This document shows positions 63,621 through 64,000 of a stretch of DNA of 64,000 nt, piece by piece. The stretch spans positions 2,492,501 through 2,556,500 of the forward strand of contig NZ_AP027149.1 of NCBI RefSeq assembly GCF_027925445.1. The letters are read 5' to 3'. Below the pieces are notes generated by a model. The model saw only the letters and a program-made list of their open reading frames with translations, was not told the DNA's origin and did not search any database. The translations under genes and the position numbers were made by a program. Each line of letters starts with the position of its first letter. Within the stretch, counting starts at the first letter, position 1. Origin of the DNA: Methylocystis bryophila. GTDB lineage: Bacteria > Pseudomonadota > Alphaproteobacteria > Rhizobiales > Beijerinckiaceae.

Positions 63621-64000
63621 CTAGAACTGCGGCTTCGCCACCATCAGCCAGAAGATCGCGATCATAGCGGTGAAGGCCGGCCAGCCGAGGGCGAACCACC
63701 AGCGAAAATACGTGCTGTAAACGGGCGGCAGCGGCGCGCCGCTCGCAAGACATTTTTCGGCGATGCGCGCCATTTTAATCTGCAGCCAGACGACGGGCAG
63801 CCAACATGCGCCGACGAAGAGATAGAGGCCGATCGAGGCGACGAGCCAAGGCGAGTCGAGCGGCCAGCCTTCGTCCTGCGCGAGCAGCACTCCGGTCACA
63901 GGCTGAATCAGCACGGCGGGAGTCGTGAACAGCCAATCGGCGAGCACGACGTTCTTGTCGCCGACGACGATCGCCTTGAGATCGCCGCGCAGATTGGCGG
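63621..64000 (-). CDS. DUF2269-type integral membrane protein (partial)
   Basis: The frame is open to the window edge on the minus strand, so the N-terminal part is missing. The visible part has VVLADWLFTTPAVLIQPVTG, YLFVGACWLPVVWLQIKMA and a final helix FALGWPAFTAMIAIFWLMV. This matches DUF2269, four-helix membrane proteins of unknown function. It continues beyond base 64000. Confidence 0.8.
   Translation of the reverse strand, partial: ANLRGDLKAIVVGDKNVVLADWLFTTPAVLIQPVTGVLLAQDEGWPLDSPWLVASIGLYLFVGACWLPVVWLQIKMARIAEKCLASGAPLPPVYSTYFRWWFALGWPAFTAMIAIFWLMVAKPQF

Overview
The window is a GC-rich chromosomal segment of an alphaproteobacterium. The order Hyphomicrobiales (Rhizobiales) fits best. 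Supporting gene content includes an mbfA-type ferritin-like/CCC1 iron exporter, the alphaproteobacterial cys cluster with DUF934 and DUF2849 proteins, a YqgE/AlgH protein, and many dispersed extragenic palindromes starting with TAGAGC. The copC-copD pair and the overall style would suit a type II methanotroph (Methylocystis/Methylosinus group), but no methane-oxidation gene is present, so that is inference only.

Layout, left to right. 1-963: the end of a 5'-nucleotidase-type metallophosphatase. 1033-9133 (minus): a complete high-affinity K+ operon, small ORF-kdpF-kdpA-kdpB-kdpC-kdpD-kdpE, behind three phased CATAA(A)GG repeats. A peroxiredoxin (bcp) and pckA follow. 11830-17990 (minus): a seven-gene assimilatory sulfate reduction operon (ferredoxin, DUF2849, cysI, DUF934, cysH, cysD, and cysN fused to DUF2061). 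It takes the APS reductase route. 18365-20043: an orphan ParA/MinD-like ATPase and yqgE. 20220-23720: an envelope/copper/redox cluster (DsbD-N-like protein, Tat-type metallophosphoesterase, amicyanin-like cupredoxin, ECF sigma factor, anti-sigma factor). 23770-25165: two adjacent type II toxin-antitoxin loci (HigBA, then Phd with a PemK/MazF-like toxin), each with a palindromic candidate operator. 25170-29823: polA, zapE and a GNAT acetyltransferase. 29999-34480: a secreted protein with a PEP-CTERM-like tail, a Nudix hydrolase, mbfA, a second metallophosphoesterase and an unknown membrane-anchored protein.

34798-40281 encodes a giant membrane protein whose C-terminal half is a GH94 glycoside phosphorylase, resembling the back half of cyclic beta-glucan synthase without its glycosyltransferase. 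Then come kup, copC and copD. 45605-48789 is a small envelope region: an intact CDP-alcohol phosphatidyltransferase, a Wza-like export lipoprotein, and a second CDP-alcohol phosphatidyltransferase paralogue with a broken catalytic motif. tRNA-Arg(TCG), an outer-membrane-type protein, a lysophospholipase-like hydrolase, an Hsp20, a TAXI binding protein and argG follow. 54971-55869 has no gene and carries three exact-period 114-bp tandem repeats. The rest holds a degenerate receiver/ATPase-like protein, tRNA-Leu(CAA), glmM, xseA, an Ala/Lys-rich membrane protein, a methyltransferase, a carboxylesterase and a partial DUF2269 protein.

There are two K+ uptake systems (Kdp, inducible; Kup, probably constitutive). 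Sulfur and copper/redox handling are each organised in a compact operon. No phage, insertion sequence or CRISPR array is visible. The most unusual material is the modular palindromic repeat family, the CysN-DUF2061 fusion, the membrane-bound GH94 protein, the CDP-alcohol phosphatidyltransferase pseudoenzyme and the degenerate receiver/ATPase protein.
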